This document shows, piece after piece, positions 20,206 to 20,928 of a DNA stretch of 20,928 bases. The position numbers and the translations under genes were made by a program. The notes below the pieces were generated by a model, which worked only from the letters and a program-made list of their open reading frames with translations, had not been told where the DNA came from and searched no databases. Position 1 is the stretch's first letter, and every line of letters starts with the position of its first letter. The stretch is from assembly GCA_964421005.1 (NCBI GenBank), contig CAYQUV010000012.1:1-20928 (forward strand). The letters are read 5' to 3'. Origin of the DNA: CAYQUV01 sp964421005 (GTDB lineage: Bacteria; Patescibacteriota; Minisyncoccia; Minisyncoccales; CG1-02-41-26).

Positions 20206-20928
20206 TTATTTTTTATTATCATCAATCTTTTTAATGATTAAAATAATCTCTTCTCCTTCAATGTAAATTTTCTTTTTCCCTTCAAATGGTTCAAAAAGTC
20301 GCTCTCTGCCTAAAAACGGCTGGAGAGATTGAGACCTTGTCTCGGCCAGAATCATTTTTTTATTTTTTGTTAAAAATCTTTCAAGTTTCTGGTTCGTTTC
20401 AACATAAATTATAACTTTATCTTTCGGTGTAAGAGCTGCTTTCTTTCTCAAATCCTGAATATGACGAATAATTTCCCGAACCTGACCCTCTTCTTTTAAC
20501 TCGGGGGTAATTCTCGTGTCTAATTCCACTTCATCTTGAATTTCTTTTTCGGAAAGAAAAACTATTTCCTTGATGTTAACTTCTTCTTTTATTAAATCAA
20601 TCAGTTCTTTTTCAATCTTTAACCTTCCCCTGATCATTGCTTTCGCCAGAGGTTGTCTTACCTTAATTCCCAGTTCTGTTCTCTTGGCTAAAATTTTTGT
20701 TACAACTTCCCGAACCTTTTCCATTTTCTTCTCCAGTTTTTCATCAATTAATTTTTTTTCTTCAAGAGGCCAATCAAACAGGTGAACAGATTGAACCATT
20801 TTATCCGTTTTCAATCTCTGATAAATCTCCTCGGCAAAAAAAGGTATCATCGGAGCAATTAATTTCGTTAAAGTTAAAAGAACATAGTGCAAAGTCGCTT
20901 CAGCTTCTTTTTTTTCTATTTCACTTTG
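20206..20928 (-). CDS. ileS: Isoleucyl-tRNA synthetase, C-terminal part (5' end outside window)
   Basis: The last 240 or so residues of a class I synthetase, open through the window edge at 20928 (reading QSEIEKKEAEATLHYVLL at the edge). The anticodon-binding domain is recognised by LTKLIAPMIPFFAEEIYQRL and SVHLFDWP. The block RTELGIKVRQPLAKAMIRG points to IleRS rather than ValRS or LeuRS. The final part (VREIIRHIQDLRKKAALTPKDKV and a terminal beta-rich segment) fits the C-terminal region of eukaryote-like, mupirocin-resistant-type IleRS, which lack the bacterial C-terminal zinc finger; no C-terminal cysteine zinc motif is present here. The catalytic HIGH and KMSKS motifs lie outside the window. 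It heads the part of the operon visible here. Confidence 0.9.
   Translation of the reverse strand, partial: QSEIEKKEAEATLHYVLLTLTKLIAPMIPFFAEEIYQRLKTDKMVQSVHLFDWPLEEKKLIDEKLEKKMEKVREVVTKILAKRTELGIKVRQPLAKAMIRGRLKIEKELIDLIKEEVNIKEIVFLSEKEIQDEVELDTRITPELKEEGQVREIIRHIQDLRKKAALTPKDKVIIYVETNQKLERFLTKNKKMILAETRSQSLQPFLGRERLFEPFEGKKKIYIEGEEIILIIKKIDDNKK

Noticed and set aside
1..20928. CRISPR arrays, insertion sequences, integrase or attachment sites.
   Set aside because: No regularly spaced repeats, transposase-like proteins or terminal inverted repeats with target duplications were found.

Overview
The window reads as a chromosomal segment of an AT-rich bacterium with a reduced, ultrasmall-cell type of gene set, most likely Candidatus Patescibacteria (CPR, Parcubacteria-like). 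This is inferred from dense short operons of informational genes, Lys/Ile/Phe-rich proteins, a short MetRS without a C-terminal extension, an alpha2-type GlyRS, and the scarcity of Shine-Dalgarno sites. UGA works as a stop (metG ends in TGA), so there is no sign of the UGA-to-Gly recoding known in Gracilibacteria and Absconditabacteria. Almost everything is on the minus strand. The plus strand carries only the 3' part of tRNA-Leu(CAA), one small membrane protein and perhaps one structured RNA.

Layout from the right end, in the direction of minus-strand transcription. (1) ileS (5' end outside the window), a 109-aa unknown, recO, an anchored surface protein with beta-sandwich-like repeats, and glyS, closed by a perfect palindromic terminator. 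(2) A 400-base gap holding a possible 6S-like RNA on the plus strand. (3) An M16 peptidase, an AI-2E/PerM family membrane protein and rsmI; rsmI carries a short hexapeptide-repeat insertion. (4) A plus-strand polytopic membrane protein divergent from metG. (5) metG. (6) Two consecutive regulatory cassettes, described below. (7) A class I glutamine amidotransferase overlapping tatD. (8) leuS. (9) A sugar nucleotidyltransferase, a Sua5/YrdC protein, an MFS transporter, a PAP2 phosphatase and a DUF362 ferredoxin-like protein, ending at a terminator shared with the convergent tRNA.

The most interesting part is about 8.95-10.04 kb. Two tandem units each have a promoter starting with TTGACA, a short leader ORF (40 and 34 codons), an intrinsic terminator whose 5' arm can alternatively pair with a segment inside the leader ORF, a strong Shine-Dalgarno site (AAGGAGG, rare elsewhere in the window), a 62-69 aa charged helical protein, and a terminator built on the same GGTGGCTC-type arm. 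This is the architecture of ribosome-mediated transcription attenuation. The first leader peptide has a dense run of Phe/Tyr/Trp codons placed exactly between RNA strands 1 and 2, where a stalled ribosome would favour the antiterminator. The controlled genes are not recognisable biosynthetic enzymes but unknown small proteins, so the units look like translation-state sensors driving small effectors. The two leaders share a near-identical 33-base segment around strand 2 and the stop codon, suggesting common descent.

The rest is mainly translation and maintenance: four aminoacyl-tRNA synthetases (Leu, Met, Gly, partial Ile), a tRNA, tRNA and rRNA modification enzymes, and DNA repair.
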